From Leptodactylus fallax (Eukaryota; Chordata; Amphibia; Anura; Leptodactylidae): DNA of 64,000 nucleotides. The notes beneath the pieces are model-generated. The model made no database searches, was not told the DNA's origin, and worked only from the letters and a program-made list of their open reading frames with translations. The stretch covers positions 2,295,501 to 2,359,500 of the forward strand of contig CAMRHE010000166.1 in the NCBI GenBank assembly GCA_947044405.1, read 5' to 3'. Made by a program: the position numbers and the translations under genes. Below, one piece after another: positions 35,097 to 45,565 of this stretch. Numbering within the stretch: position 1 is the first letter of the stretch; every line of letters begins with the position of its first letter.

Positions 35097-38000
35097 ATGG
35101 AGCGTGGAGCTCCTGTCCCCCGGACCTTACAGGCGGGGGGCAGGAGAATGTCTTCTGACACAGCACCAGCAGAGCAGGGCAGGCGGAGGTCGCTGAGGCA
35201 GCAAGCCTCAATGAGACTGGCGACCAGGACAACAGCATCGGGAGCAGCAGCAGCGACACTGGCGGCTGCAGCATCAGGAACAGCATCGGGAGCAGCGACG
35301 TCCATAGAGCGGGCGACGCCGGCAGGAGTAGCGGTGGCGACAGGGGTGTCAGCAGTCCCGGCAGGTGGATCCGTGAAAACGGCGACATCAGCCACGGCGG
35401 TAACATCAGCGGCAGTGGCGGGTGAAGCCGGTCCGAAGGGGGCTACGGCCGCAGGATATGCGGCTCCCTCTGGAAGGGTCCCTGCAAGCAGGAGAAAAGA
35501 CACAAGCTTACCGTCATCGCTGCCGCAATCACCCGCAGGATGGGGCATCAGGAAGGCTGGAGAGGAAGTCGCCATTTACAGCCGGAGGATCGAGGCGGTC
35601 CCGGAAGAATATGACCGAGCCCGGAGGTCCCTGTTCGCAATGAGTGGGGGAGCTTCAGAGCGCTCGCGCCCGTAGCGACAGGGCCTCAAGGAAGGACCGC
35701 CCGGTTTTCAGTAAGCAGGTAAGGAGCCTGAAAAAACAAATAAAGGCCCTGGAAGCCAGGTGCACGGAGATTCTGGAGGGCGCGGGGCCGTTCAGAGAGA
35801 AGCTGCTGAACGATGACCGCTTCTTCCGCAAACAGCAGGAGCGGTTGTTGAAGGAGGGCCCCGCGTCCTCAGACAGCTCGGGAGAGGACGACTATTGTGA
35901 GTCAGACCTGGAGTCGGATGACAGCATGGCGGTACAGTATAGTCGAGTAGCCATCCCTAGTAGCAGCAGCCTGATACCCACGTATACACAGGTATCAGCG
36001 CCGGCAGTGAAGCTGGAAGTCAGAATGACAAGACAGGAAGTCAGAATGACAGGACAGGAAGTGACGCAATCTCCCACACTCCCAGAGAACCAACCACTGC
36101 CCGAGACGGAGGAGGAGGAGGGTGGAGCCTCGGGAGAAGGCGGGAAGCTGATGAGGCAAATCTGCCAATTGGAGTCCCCGTCCAGAATGGACCAATTAGC
36201 ATTCAGCATGTCAGATTTGGACGGGGAGGAGGAGGGAAAAGGAACCAAGACCAGGAAGAAGGTGAAAAGAGAAAAAAAAAAGAGAAATAGAGACATTTAA
36301 ATTTGTCAGATCGTTGCCAGGGGAGCACCGCGCCGGGACTTCGGCCCAGGTTGCGATGCCTCCAGGAGAGAAAAGGGAGGCGCAGGCACCTCGGGTTACG
36401 CCAAGTGGCGGGGTGCCCGGGGTGCCAGCAGTCAAAATGGCGCCTGATAGTATCTTTCAGGTGGCGGCGGACAAGGCACTCATGGTTGCGGACAAGGCGC
36501 TCATAGCTGCGGACAAGGGCAAAGGAAGGAAATTGGAAGCCCCCCTGCGGAGGGGAGTGGCGTGGGAAAACCCCCCTCCCTGGTAGGAGTTCTCAAAATG
36601 ACGATGGCTTCCCCCAGAGTGAGACGTAGGAAAGGGGGAGTGGCAGGTGGGCGTGGCTCATACTCCTCCAGTGCCGATGAAGCCAGTGATGCGGAGGTAA
36701 TTTCCGGCGCTAAGGGGGCGCGTCCCCCAAAAACATCCGGCGCCGGGGTGACTGTGGATGTGGAGGCCGAGGTGTGCGGCCGGCCCCGCTGTGAGAAGAA
36801 AGACCGCAGGTGTAAGTGATGGACGAATGGAAAAGCCAGCTAAGCAGACGGGTAAGGTAAAGGGGAAAGCGGGAGGGACAAAAGGGGTAATTAGTAATCT
36901 TCCTGAAGAAGGTGGTGTAGTATGCAAGGGGGTCCAAGAGCCTGTAGTCGGGGAGGCTGTGGGTGGAGGGGCTATTACCATTGCTGCTAAAAACTCTACT
37001 GCTAGCAATATTTCAGTTGTGGTCCCTGTTTCTGGTATTTCTGCTGTTGTCCCTGCTATTGTTCCTGCTGTTGTTCCCGATGCTGTTCCTGATGCTGTTG
37101 TTGCTCCTGATGTTGTTGCTCCTGTTGTCCTCTCTGCTGTTGTCCCTTCTGCTGCAGTTGGAGTGACCCGGTCCGCGGCAACTATGCCAGGGCGGACTGT
37201 TGCCGCCTCTGGTGCTCCGGTTGCCGTGGCTGGGCAAAGTAGTTCTGCGCTGGTCCCTGGGAGTGGCTCTGGCACTCCGGCAGCAGAGGTTGTTGCGGCC
37301 TCCGGGCCCCCACGCTCCTATGCCAGTGTCGCTTCTGGGGTCCCTGGGGGTGCATCATGTCTTCCGTCGGGCTCCAGGGATGGCGATTTGCAACGGCAGC
37401 TCCTGGAGGCTTTACGGGCGGGCCAGTCCACAATGACCATAGATGGGCAGTCGAGAGACCTTAGGTTCTGGATCGAGCGTTTTGGCCTAGGGAAGTTCCG
37501 AGAGGAAGGAGGTGAGACCAGATGGACTCTCCCTACACCCGGGCGTAGGGGGCCGACACGGAGGAACGTGGCCCGTCTCGTGTGGGGGGGGAGCCGGCCC
37601 TTGTCCCCAGAGGAGGGGGGTCGTGGAACTCCTACTCGGGATGGGTTTCAGGGCAAGCGACATCTTTGCCCTGATTCATCCTGTCGGCTCCTCGGAGTTT
37701 GACATCAGCTTTGTTACCCCGGAGGGCTTAGAAACCTTCTGGGGAAACTATAGGCTGGTGAAGGATGAGCCCGCCTGGCGTGACTTTATGGTGTGGGCGG
37801 TGTCACGCCAGGATAACATTAAGAAAGTGACCGTTTTAACTCGTAACGAGTCACTTTCTTATATGGACATCATGACCTGGCTGAACAGGTTTGGGGAGGT
37901 CAAGGACTTCCCAAAGAAAAATCTCGACGAGTTCGGGATATGGTCGGGGGCCTGGACCTTCATGGTCAAATTGCGACACGAGGATAACTCGGTGATGCAT

Positions 38001-39056
38001 ATCCCGACCTCAACCTTCCTTGGGAAAGACAGGATCCTTGTCTTCTACCAGGGGCAGCCAAAACTCTGTCACAGGTGCAGTGACCCCTCACACTTGAGCG
38101 CCTCCTGCCGTGTGCAGAAGTGCGCCATGTGTGGGGAGGTGGGCCATCTCGCGGCGACCTGTGGCAGGGTGCGTTGCCACCTGTGTGGTGTCCTTGGGCA
38201 CCCGATCGGGGCGTGTCCACGGTCTTTCGCAAACACCACCCGTCGGCAAGCGGGGGCAGTTGAGGAGGCTGTCCCTGCTGCGGAGGGGGTGAGTGGGGGA
38301 GGAGAGACTAGTCTTCCAAGGCAAAGGGAGAAGGCCCAGCCACCATCAAGGGCAAGGAGGCGCGAGAGGAGGAGGGAGCAGAAGGAGGGAGTTATGTGCC
38401 TTCCTTCTGCCCCTGGCTCTGCTGGGCCGGATCCTGATGCCGAGGCAGCAGTGGGCACGACCCTGGTTGAGGAGATGAGGAGACTGCAGAGGGAGGAAGA
38501 GGCTGACCAGTCGTCTTCTTCTCAGTACGTCAGTGCTGGGGAGGGAGAGACGGTCAAGCGGAGAAAGTCACCAAGTAAAGTGAGGGAAAAAACATCTGCC
38601 CCCCCCCCCCCCCGACGAAGGAACGCAGACTCGACGGCCCTCTAGTGGTAGGTCCCAACCGGTACCAATCCCTCTGTGAGGACGCGTCGGCCTCAGGGGA
38701 GGCTTCAGAGGGAGAGGTGGAGCCGTCAGGGGCTGCTGAGTCTCCCTCCGGGAGGGGCCCCCCTGCCCTCTGGGGGGGAGGCTGGCCTGGAGCCTGGAGG
38801 AGGAGATGATGCACCCAGGGCCAAAGTTGCTACTGTCTCTGCGACCGCTGTAACTCCTCAGGGAGAAGTTGCGGGGGAGGTCCATCCCTCCTCTGGCCAA
38901 ACCGCACTGAGGGAGGTGATGGACCAATCCCAATGTAAGAAGAGGACCCGCAAGACGAGGAGAAGTCGCGGGTCCTCTTCAGACTCATCTAGGGGTGGTG
39001 GTGATAGGAGGAAAGGGGGTGGGAAGCTGAAGGTCATTGAGCTCAATCGGTCTTAA
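35097..39056 (+). pseudogene. Tx1-like LINE ORF1 (unit C), frameshifted
   Basis: It starts at the ATG at 35097 (MERGAPVPRTLQAG…). Breaks are an extra G near 35645, a ten-A run at 36272-36281 (nine needed to stay in frame), an altered segment near 36525-36545, a deletion of about 30 bases near 36775, an 8-G run near 37585 shared with A1, and a poly(C) slip near 38600. The zinc-knuckle region is still readable near 38065-38215, although the first knuckle reads CHRCSDPSHLSASC (G to S). The final TAA overlaps the ORF2 ATG. It is inactive, but the domain order confirms the ORF1 model from unit B. Confidence 0.85.
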
Positions 39057-42000
39057 TGGCAGTCCCCTCTCCACTGACGCTGGCCACCATTAATGTGGCC
39101 AGCATTAAGTCTGATACGGCTAGGTTTGCAGCCTTTGATTTTCTTGACCGGGTTGAAGCTGACATTTTGTTTTTGCAGGAGACCAGGCTCTGTACTCTAT
39201 CAGAGATAAACAGAGCAAGGAGGGAGTGGCGCAGGGGGCCCTCCTACTGGTCTCTTGCGGCTGAGCTGTATAGTGGAGTGGCGGTGCTTTTTACTGCAGA
39301 GGTGAAATGCCAGCGACTGATCGAGCTCGAAATGGGAAGGTGCCTAGTCTTAGACGTCTTCATGAAGGGGCAAAGCCTGCACCTCATTAACATCTACGGT
39401 CCCCAGACAAAGTGGGACCGTAAAAGCCTCTTTATGAAGATCAAGCCTTTTCTTTTTACGGGCAAACAAGTCATCTTTGGTGGGGATTTTAATACCATAA
39501 TTAGACCCTAAGACCGAGGAGGTACCAGAGATAGACTGCCCTATGATGGCGTCGCGTTAAATAGCATAGTGAGTAAAGCTCGCCTGGAGGATATCCACAT
39601 CAGGCATTCCCCAGGTCACCGTGGGTTCACCTTTCAGAGAGGTAGTGTTAGGTCTAGGATAGATAGGTTTTTTTTGAAGGAGAATTCCGTCACCACCCCT
39701 GTGTCCGTGGTGGAGGTGGAGTTCTCCGATCACTGTCTAATTTTGTTTTCTTTGAATATTTCAGAGACCCTCCTGAGAGGAAGAGGTTTGTGGAGGCTGA
39801 ATTCGTCACTCCTTGAGGAGGCAGCTGTAAGACAAGCCTTTGAGGAGTTTCTTCAGGATCAGCTATTATTACTGGGTCTTGAAGGCACTAGGTCAGAGTG
39901 GTGGGAGATATTCAAAAAAAAGGGTGGCGGGATTTTTCCGCCGGCTCTCAAGCCTCAGGTCACTGGATATGTACCGCATGTACACTGCACTGAGGAAGAG
40001 ACTTGGACATCTGGTCTCGACCGGAGGTAGCAGGAGGATATCTCCGGTGTGAAGGCTTTGCTCAAAAGGTGTCAGTATGATAGGCACGCATCTCTGGTTC
40101 TTGAGAGGGACTTTGGGAAATACCGCTCGCCCGACCCCTACAGGAACTGTAAGATGTCAGTGGCTTGTAAGACAGTAACGGGCCTGATTGACAGTACAGG
40201 ATCCCTGACAAGATCGAGGTCAGGGATCTTGGAGGTCGTCAGATCTTTCTACTCGACCCTTTTGGCAAAGAAAGAACTGAATCGGGATCGGATTTCAGGT
40301 TTCTTGGCTGAAGCCATTCCTGAGTCAGCAGAAGACCCTTCTCTTGGTGTTTTGATAGAACCTATAAGGGAAGAGGAAGTCGTCAGGGCTATTGGGGGTC
40401 TTGCCCTCAAGAAGTCACCTGGCCCAGATGGCTTAACATCTGAGTTCTATCGGACCTTTCAAGGAGCTTTGGCTCCCCTCTTGACTGACGTGCTTAATGA
40501 GTGTCTATCCTCGGGCACTCTGCCGAAGTCAATGAGGAGGTCCGCCCTTATAGTTCTGTCAAAGGGTAAGGATCCGAGCCATATTGGGAATTGGCGGCCC
40601 ATAGCACTTCTCAATATGGACCGGAAGATTTTGGCGAAGGTACTTTTCAACCGGCTGGTACAGTTTGCGCCCCGGCTCCTCTCGCCGGCTCAGCACTGCT
40701 CTGTTCCCGGTCGTAGCACCTTAAGTGCGGTCCTGAGTGTCAGGGAGGCTGTGGAGCAGAGTAGGGCAGGTCGGTGGAAGGGGTACTTGCTGTCCCTAGA
40801 TCAGGCTAAGGCCTTTGACAGGGTGAATCATGAGTATTTGTGGTCAACTCTCTTGAGGTACGGCCTGCCCGCGGGGTTCATTTAGTGGTTGCAGACCGTA
40901 TACGCTGGGGCTGAGTCTTTCCCGCTTGTGAATGGTTGGGTTGGTTGTCCTTTTGAGGTAGGGTCGGGCGTCCGACAGGGATGTCCCTTGAGCCCGCTAC
41001 TGTATGTGTTCGCCATTGATCCCCTGATTAGACGGATTAATGGTGGGCCGGTGGCGGGAGTCAGGATGGACCTGGAGGGCACTGGCTCCCCTTTGAGGAC
41101 AGTAGCCTACGCGGATGATGTCACCGTTCTTGTCTCGTCACGGGAGGAGCTTGAATGGGTGATGTCTGAAGTGGACAGTTACTCGGAGGCTTCCGGATCA
41201 GCTGTAAACAGGAATAAGTGTGGAAGCCTCTGGCTGGGAGGGGGAGAGCCTGGTTTTTCTCTCCCGGACACCCTCCCAGAACCCCAGGGGTCTGTAAAGA
41301 TCTTAGGCATCCATTTTGGCCAGGGTGATTACCCACTCCAAAATTGGGAAGGTAGGCTTAAGGATGTCGCCCAGAGAGTTGATTGCTGGAAGGGTTGGTC
41401 TTTGACCCTGAGAGAAAGGGTTCACCTTGCCAAAGCCTTCCTGCTCCCGTTGGTGATCTATCTAGGTAGCGTCTGTGCCTTGCCAGAGTCTTGTTGGAGT
41501 AGGATCTGTTGCCTGTTCTTCCAACTGTTATGGGGGAACAGGCTCAACCTAATCAGGAGGGAGGTTACATACCGCACAAGGAGGCTAGGGGGTTAAATAT
41601 GGTTAACCCCGTGGTGTTCTTAATGAACACCTTTCTTAAGATCAATTTACCAAACCTCTCCTCCGAGGGGGCTCCTTCGTGGGTAGCCTCCTGCCAGGGG
41701 TGGTTTCGGCCCTTCTTCCAGAAATGGGAGTCAGGAGGGCAAGTGAAAGATCTTCGTGCACCCCATGGATATCTCCCGGCCTATGCTTCCCTGGTCCTGA
41801 AAGTGATTCGTCGGTGGGGTCTGGGGGCGTGGGAGATCAGGACTCAGTCAAGACGTTTTCTTGACGACAAGGTCCTGTTGACCCGCTTCCAGAAGCCTCT
41901 GGCGCTCAAAGATTGCCCAGGAGAAACCTTAGAGGGAGGGTTGCGTTTTCTTAACTCCAAAAGGTTTCCTCGGAAGTTTTGGGATCTGACCTGGCGCTGC

Positions 42001-42449
42001 CTCCTAGGTAAGTTATATGTGAGGGGGAACTTGAAGTACCGGAACTCCGACGAGCGAGGCTGCCCTCGGGAGGAGTGTGGCGACATGCTGGAAAGCATGG
42101 AGCACTTCCTGCTTCAGTGCCCCTTCAATATAAGGGTTGCAAATTGGTGGGGACCTCCACCGGTTGGCTGCGGCTGGCTGGCCTTTCCTATGCCGAGTGG
42201 GCCTATGGGGCATTCAAACACCCGGAGGGCAGGGACTGACAAACACTTTTTGTAGTTAGTGCAGTGGTCAGGTTTCACCTATGGTCAGCACGGTGTTTAG
42301 TATCGACGAGAGGCAAAATCCTCCTGGAGGTGGAGGTGGTTAAAAACATCATGGTGGACCTGGTGAGGGTGCGCTCTCGGGAGTACGAGGGGCTGGGCGC
42401 AGAAAGGGCTGGTACCCTCTGGAGGGGGTTCACTTTTTCTGTTCCCTGA
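39056..42449 (+). pseudogene. Tx1-like LINE ORF2 (unit C): endonuclease-RT
   Basis: Same length and domains as the other ORF2 copies; the YADD catalytic block is intact near 41109. Lesions are a TAA at 39509-39511, an 8-A run at 39914-39921, a one-base loss near 40031, a TAG at 40883-40885, one-base losses near 41590 and 42138, and a TGA at 42237-42239. The 8-A frameshift and the TGA coincide with unit B, suggesting that both units descend from one already inactive template or duplicated as DNA. Confidence 0.9.
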
Positions 42450-43553
42450 GGGTTAGATAAGGGATTTAAAGTAGGTTAGTTAGGTTAGGGCCAGATAGGG
42501 ATAGGTAGGGCAAGGTTTGCACGAGGGGTGGGGTTTATTATTTTCTGATAGGGAGGGACAGGTAGGGACAGGGTAGGGACAAAATGATAGATAGGGACAT
42601 AGTGGTAGGGCGAGTAGACAGGGATGGGCCTCCTGTGCTCTCTTCCTGGTGGAGGGCTGGCGTGTCACCACATAGGCATTTTTGTTTTGGAAATCAGATG
42701 GAAGGGTAAGAGGCTTGAGGATAACCGACCCTAGGCCTATGGGAGTTTCATGGGAGGGAAGGTAATTTAACAGGTTATGTAGGATGGTGGGTTTTTGTTT
42801 CTTGTCTGGTATTTATTTGTTATTGTTGTCGTTCATATGTTGTGTCCATTTTCCCTTTTTCCATTTTTCCATTTTTCCATATCCCATATTTCATTTTCCA
42901 CATTCCATAATTCTATTTGTTTGTTAGTAGTTAAGGGGTTTTTCAGGGGGGTAGGTTGTTTGGGAGGGGGGTTTCTTTTTGGGGGTGGAGGGTTTGGTTT
43001 ATAAGTTTTCGTGTGCCCGGCCTGGCTCTGGACTTCGCGGACATGGGAGGACATGAGGCGGAGAGCCAGGTTGGGTTTCAGGGGCTTGGTGGTGGGTGGT
43101 GCCAGCACCAGGACTATGCGGACATGGGATGACATGGGGCGTGGTGCTGGCCGGGTGTGGTGAGGGAAAAAAAAAAATATATATTTTTTTTAGTAAGTTT
43201 CAGTTGGGGATTTTGTTAGTGTTATAAGTTTCCGTTATAAGTTTCCGTTATATGTTTCCATTGTATATTGCTCATTTAGATTTTCTTTTGTTAGAGTTTT
43301 TGACTGACGGATGACTGGAGAAAGACGGGAGAAGAGTGAAAGGTGGCGTGAAAGGCGGAGTGAAAGGCAGAATGGATGAGGCTGGTTCGCGATTGTTTTT
43401 TTTTTTTTGTCCCGGTGTTTTCTTGTATTTTATTTGTTGATGGTTTTATGCTATGTTTTAGATTTATGTATTGTCTCTGTTTATAGTTTTTATATTGTAT
43501 TTTCGTATGTGACAGTGTTTGTGAACTTTTTTCTAATTTTCTAATAAAATAGT
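42450..43553 (+). other. LINE unit C 3' UTR
   Basis: Matches the unit B 3' UTR, with paired GGAC(TT/TAT)(C/G)CGGACATG motifs near 43031 and 43110, a TTTTCCCTTTTTCC-type pyrimidine stretch (42848-42900) and three GAAAGG-type repeats near 43336-43370. It ends CTAATAAAATAGT, with no poly(A). Confidence 0.75.
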
Positions 43554-43562
43554 TCCAATTCC
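43554..43562. repeat. right target duplication of the LINE array
   Basis: TCCAATTCC at the right border, followed by TGGAAAACCTCTTTAA of the host MITE. Confidence 0.75.
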
Positions 43563-43578
43563 TGGAAAACCTCTTTAA

Positions 43579-43929
43579 AGGATTTATCCATCTTTCTAAT
43601 ATTGATGGCCTGTCCTTAGTATAGGCCATCAATATTACATCTGCGATGATACAACAGCCAGGACCTCTGCAGATCAGCTTTTCCAGGACAGTGCGGCTAC
43701 AGGTAAAGGTAACAATTCTAGGAGCCACGCTGTTCACTTGCCATACAGGGTGTAGCAGTAGGTTTAGGTAGTGCAGTGGTGCACATGGTATAGTGAGTGA
43801 GCAGCATGGCTCCCGACATGTTATTACTTTTAGCCACCCTGTCTCGTACCGCTGATCTGCAGGGGTCCTGATGGTGGGCCCCTAGAAACAATTCCTCTGG
43901 TGGGCCCTAGACATCCCAGTCCGACACTG
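43579..43929. other. right arm of the hAT-like element
   Basis: Non-coding. It has a mirrored pair (TATTGATGGCCTGTCCTTAG against TATAGGCCATCAATA) near 43600-43635, resembling the interior of the 12523-12912 MITE, and then runs to the hAT-like terminus. Confidence 0.5.
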
Positions 43930-43937
43930 ACCTCGGG
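43930..43937. repeat. right 8-bp target duplication of the hAT-like element
   Basis: ACCTCGGG, identical to 11206-11213. Confidence 0.8.
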
Positions 43938-44127
43938 GTATAGTTTGGCCTAGGACAGTTTATCCCTGGGGTACACTTTGGCCTGGGCCAAACTATACCC
44001 GGGCTTAATCTGGGCGGGGGTTAATTTGGCCTGTTACACCGGAACAAACAGATACCAAAGTCTTAATGTAAAATAGCATCCATAACGCTATATGTAACAA
44101 AAGCAGAATTAGCAAGTCAGATACTCA

Positions 44128-44640
44128 TCAGGTAGAAGCTGAACTGGCAGCCACTTGAGGGGCAGGAGTTGTTGGTCTCTTGCACTTTGTTGGTCTTTGT
44201 GGCTTCAGGTCAGCTGGGTCGGGGTCTTCCACCAGCAATCCTTCACTCCACAGGACTTGAAGTCCTTCAGTCAAGGAGCAGATGAGGAATTCCTTGCCAT
44301 TGAGACGAAAGGTGATGTAGAAAGGAAAGCCCCAGTGGTAGCGTATCTGGGCCTTTTGTAGTGCCAGAGTGACAGTGCGCATGGTCCTATGCCTGTCCAG
44401 GGTAGCTGAGGCCAAGTCTGCAGTTGAACCAATTGAGCCATATAAGGCAAAGGTTGTACATTTCTGGCCACTGAGAGGATCTGGTCACGGGGTTCAGAGT
44501 AGTGGAGCTTGAGAATCACATCTCTAGCGATATTCAGGGTTTTGGGATGCGCCAAGGCACAATGAATGCAGGCCATACGTAGTAGTGAGGAATCAACCTG
44601 CGGGAGCAGTTTAGAGAACAGGGCAGTGACGGTTTCACAT
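44128..44640 (-). pseudogene. L1-like LINE ORF1, C-terminal half
   Basis: Read on the minus strand, the fragment starts LCETVTALFSKLLP near 44640 and contains IARDVILKLHY near 44500-44530 and then RDQILSVARN. After a frameshift near 44410 it gives ALQKAQIRYHWGFPFYITF near 44300-44360. These are the signature segments of L1 ORF1 proteins (the Transposase_22 RNA-binding and C-terminal region; typically …RDRIL…AR… and …G.RYRWGFPF…). It ends near 44128. Its N-terminal half lies 10 kb away at 54810-55240, on the other side of the 44644-54801 insertion, and the two halves can be read in phase across the duplicated target. Confidence 0.8.
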
Positions 44641-44689
44641 AGCGTAGCCAGGGGAGTAAATACCGGGGTAGCAGCCCGCAGCCCTGTGG

Positions 44690-44694
44690 CAGCC
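44690..44694. repeat. target duplication of solo LTR (left)
   Basis: CAGCC, repeated at 45532-45536 directly outside the LTR termini. Confidence 0.8.
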
Positions 44695-45531
44695 TGTGAA
44701 GAATATCGCCTCTCCCAGCCGCCTGGCACGCCTGCGATCAAACTTCTTTCTTAACCTCCCACTCACACACCGTGAGTAGACCGGGTCATAGGATAAAAAC
44801 GAAACGAGCGATATAAATTTTATATGTTTAATAACCCAAGTGGGTCGGTATGAATTAATAGCATATACAGAAATATACAATATTAATATGATCAAGCATA
44901 AACATACAAGCAAAAGGGCAATGATACAATACTCCAAAATAAAAGGAAATAAAGATTAGAAAAAATACCTGAGCACACGGCTTTGTCCTAGCTGTCTCTC
45001 TTCCATGCTCAACACAATAGACTCGTAGTCCGTTTCACTAGGCCACAGCACAGTTTTGGGCCTAGGGCGCAAGCTTAAGCAAGTTGCATAAAACAATTCT
45101 TCTACATGCTGTCCAGAACTAGGCCCTCAAAGCATTCCTCAGTAGGGCAGGCCCTCTCATCTTCTCCCAGATCAGAGCTCCTTACTGCCTCTTTGCTGAA
45201 TGACCCCAGAATCCAGGTCTGCCCCCAGCATATAGCTAGTGCTCCACCCACCCCTTGCACCCAGGCAGCCCCCCTTCTCCCACCTTTGCAGAACCCTCGG
45301 AGAGATGGGTGAAGTTAAGGCTTGCTATCCCCCATCCCATCTGGCCAGGGATAATAAAAGTGCCTGGCTATAGCAAGCCATCTCCAATGAACACACATAA
45401 AACCAGTGAAGCCTATCGTTCAGCAATGTGGACTCAACTAAAGCACCGCATTCCAAGTGGGGGAAGGACTGACCTAAGCAAGTAAAACACACTTCCAAGA
45501 AAGATATAAAACTGAGGGTCGGTTCATCACA
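44695..45531 (-). mobile_element. solo LTR, Ty3/gypsy-type
   Basis: An 837-bp LTR. On the minus strand it begins TGTGATGAACCGACCCTCAG and ends ATTCTTCACA, flanked by exact 5-bp duplications CAGCC. It matches the plus-strand copy at 2781-3583 along its length, including CCGACCCACTTGGGTTATTAA and the region before the end. It has no internal region. A 5-bp duplication is usual for Ty3/gypsy elements. Confidence 0.85.
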
Positions 45532-45565
45532 CAGCCGCTACCACAAACCCCACAAACACTGCTAT

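Larger units (their letters stand above)
34931..43553 (+). mobile_element. Tx1-like LINE array, full-length unit C
   Basis: An 8,623-bp full-length unit with the same ends and order as unit B, but more decayed: ORF1 and ORF2 each have several frame breaks. It closes the array at the right-hand TCCAATTCC, after which the MITE terminus resumes (TGGAAAACCTCTTTAA). Confidence 0.85.
13095..43574. mobile_element. TTAA-flanked MITE that is the target of the LINE array
   Basis: TTAA occurs at 13091-13094 and 43575-43578. The left terminus reads AAGTGGTTGTCCATAAACTG, then GAGCAACC. The right terminus, on the minus strand and ignoring the array, reads AGAGGTTTTCCAGGAATTGG, then AGCAACC. These are imperfect inverted repeats. 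The array lies inside the right terminal repeat, between TTGCTCCAATTCC and TGGAAAACC. Without the array the MITE would be about 350 bp. This copy identifies the pre-insertion sequence of the retrotransposon. Confidence 0.7.
11214..43929. mobile_element. non-autonomous hAT-like element carrying the LINE array
   Basis: The left terminus CAGGGTCGGACTGG and the right terminus, read on the minus strand as CAGTGTCGGACTGG, agree at 13 of 14 positions. Exact 8-bp duplications (ACCTCGGG) flank them. The element's own DNA is about 11214-13090 plus 43579-43929; the remainder is a later MITE and its LINE array. No transposase gene is visible. Internal hairpins (for example 11452-11500 and 11876-11922) and a second CAGTGGCGTAAC-type start at 11354 suggest it is itself composite. 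Confidence 0.75.
8436..44038 (-). mobile_element. Ginger1-like (integrase-family) DNA transposon, interrupted
   Basis: The left end reads TGTAACAGGCCAGAGTATAC at 8436; the right end, read inward on the minus strand from 44038, is TGTAACAGGCCAAATTAACC. The first 12 bases are identical. Flanking tetramers are CCAA (8432-8435) and CCGG (44039-44042), so the expected 4-bp duplication is imperfect. The interior has a minus-strand retroviral-type integrase gene (9326-10782) and subterminal repeats, but no gag or RT. That is the organisation of Ginger1 DNA transposons, which share integrases with gypsy elements and have TGT…ACA termini (established knowledge). After removing the nested hAT-like element the original length would be about 2.9 kb. 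Confidence 0.65.

Noticed and set aside
13437..43553. Array as pure assembly artefact
   Set aside because: Units differ in leader, repeat numbers, indels and stop positions, which argues against simple misassembly duplication, though only spanning reads can settle it.
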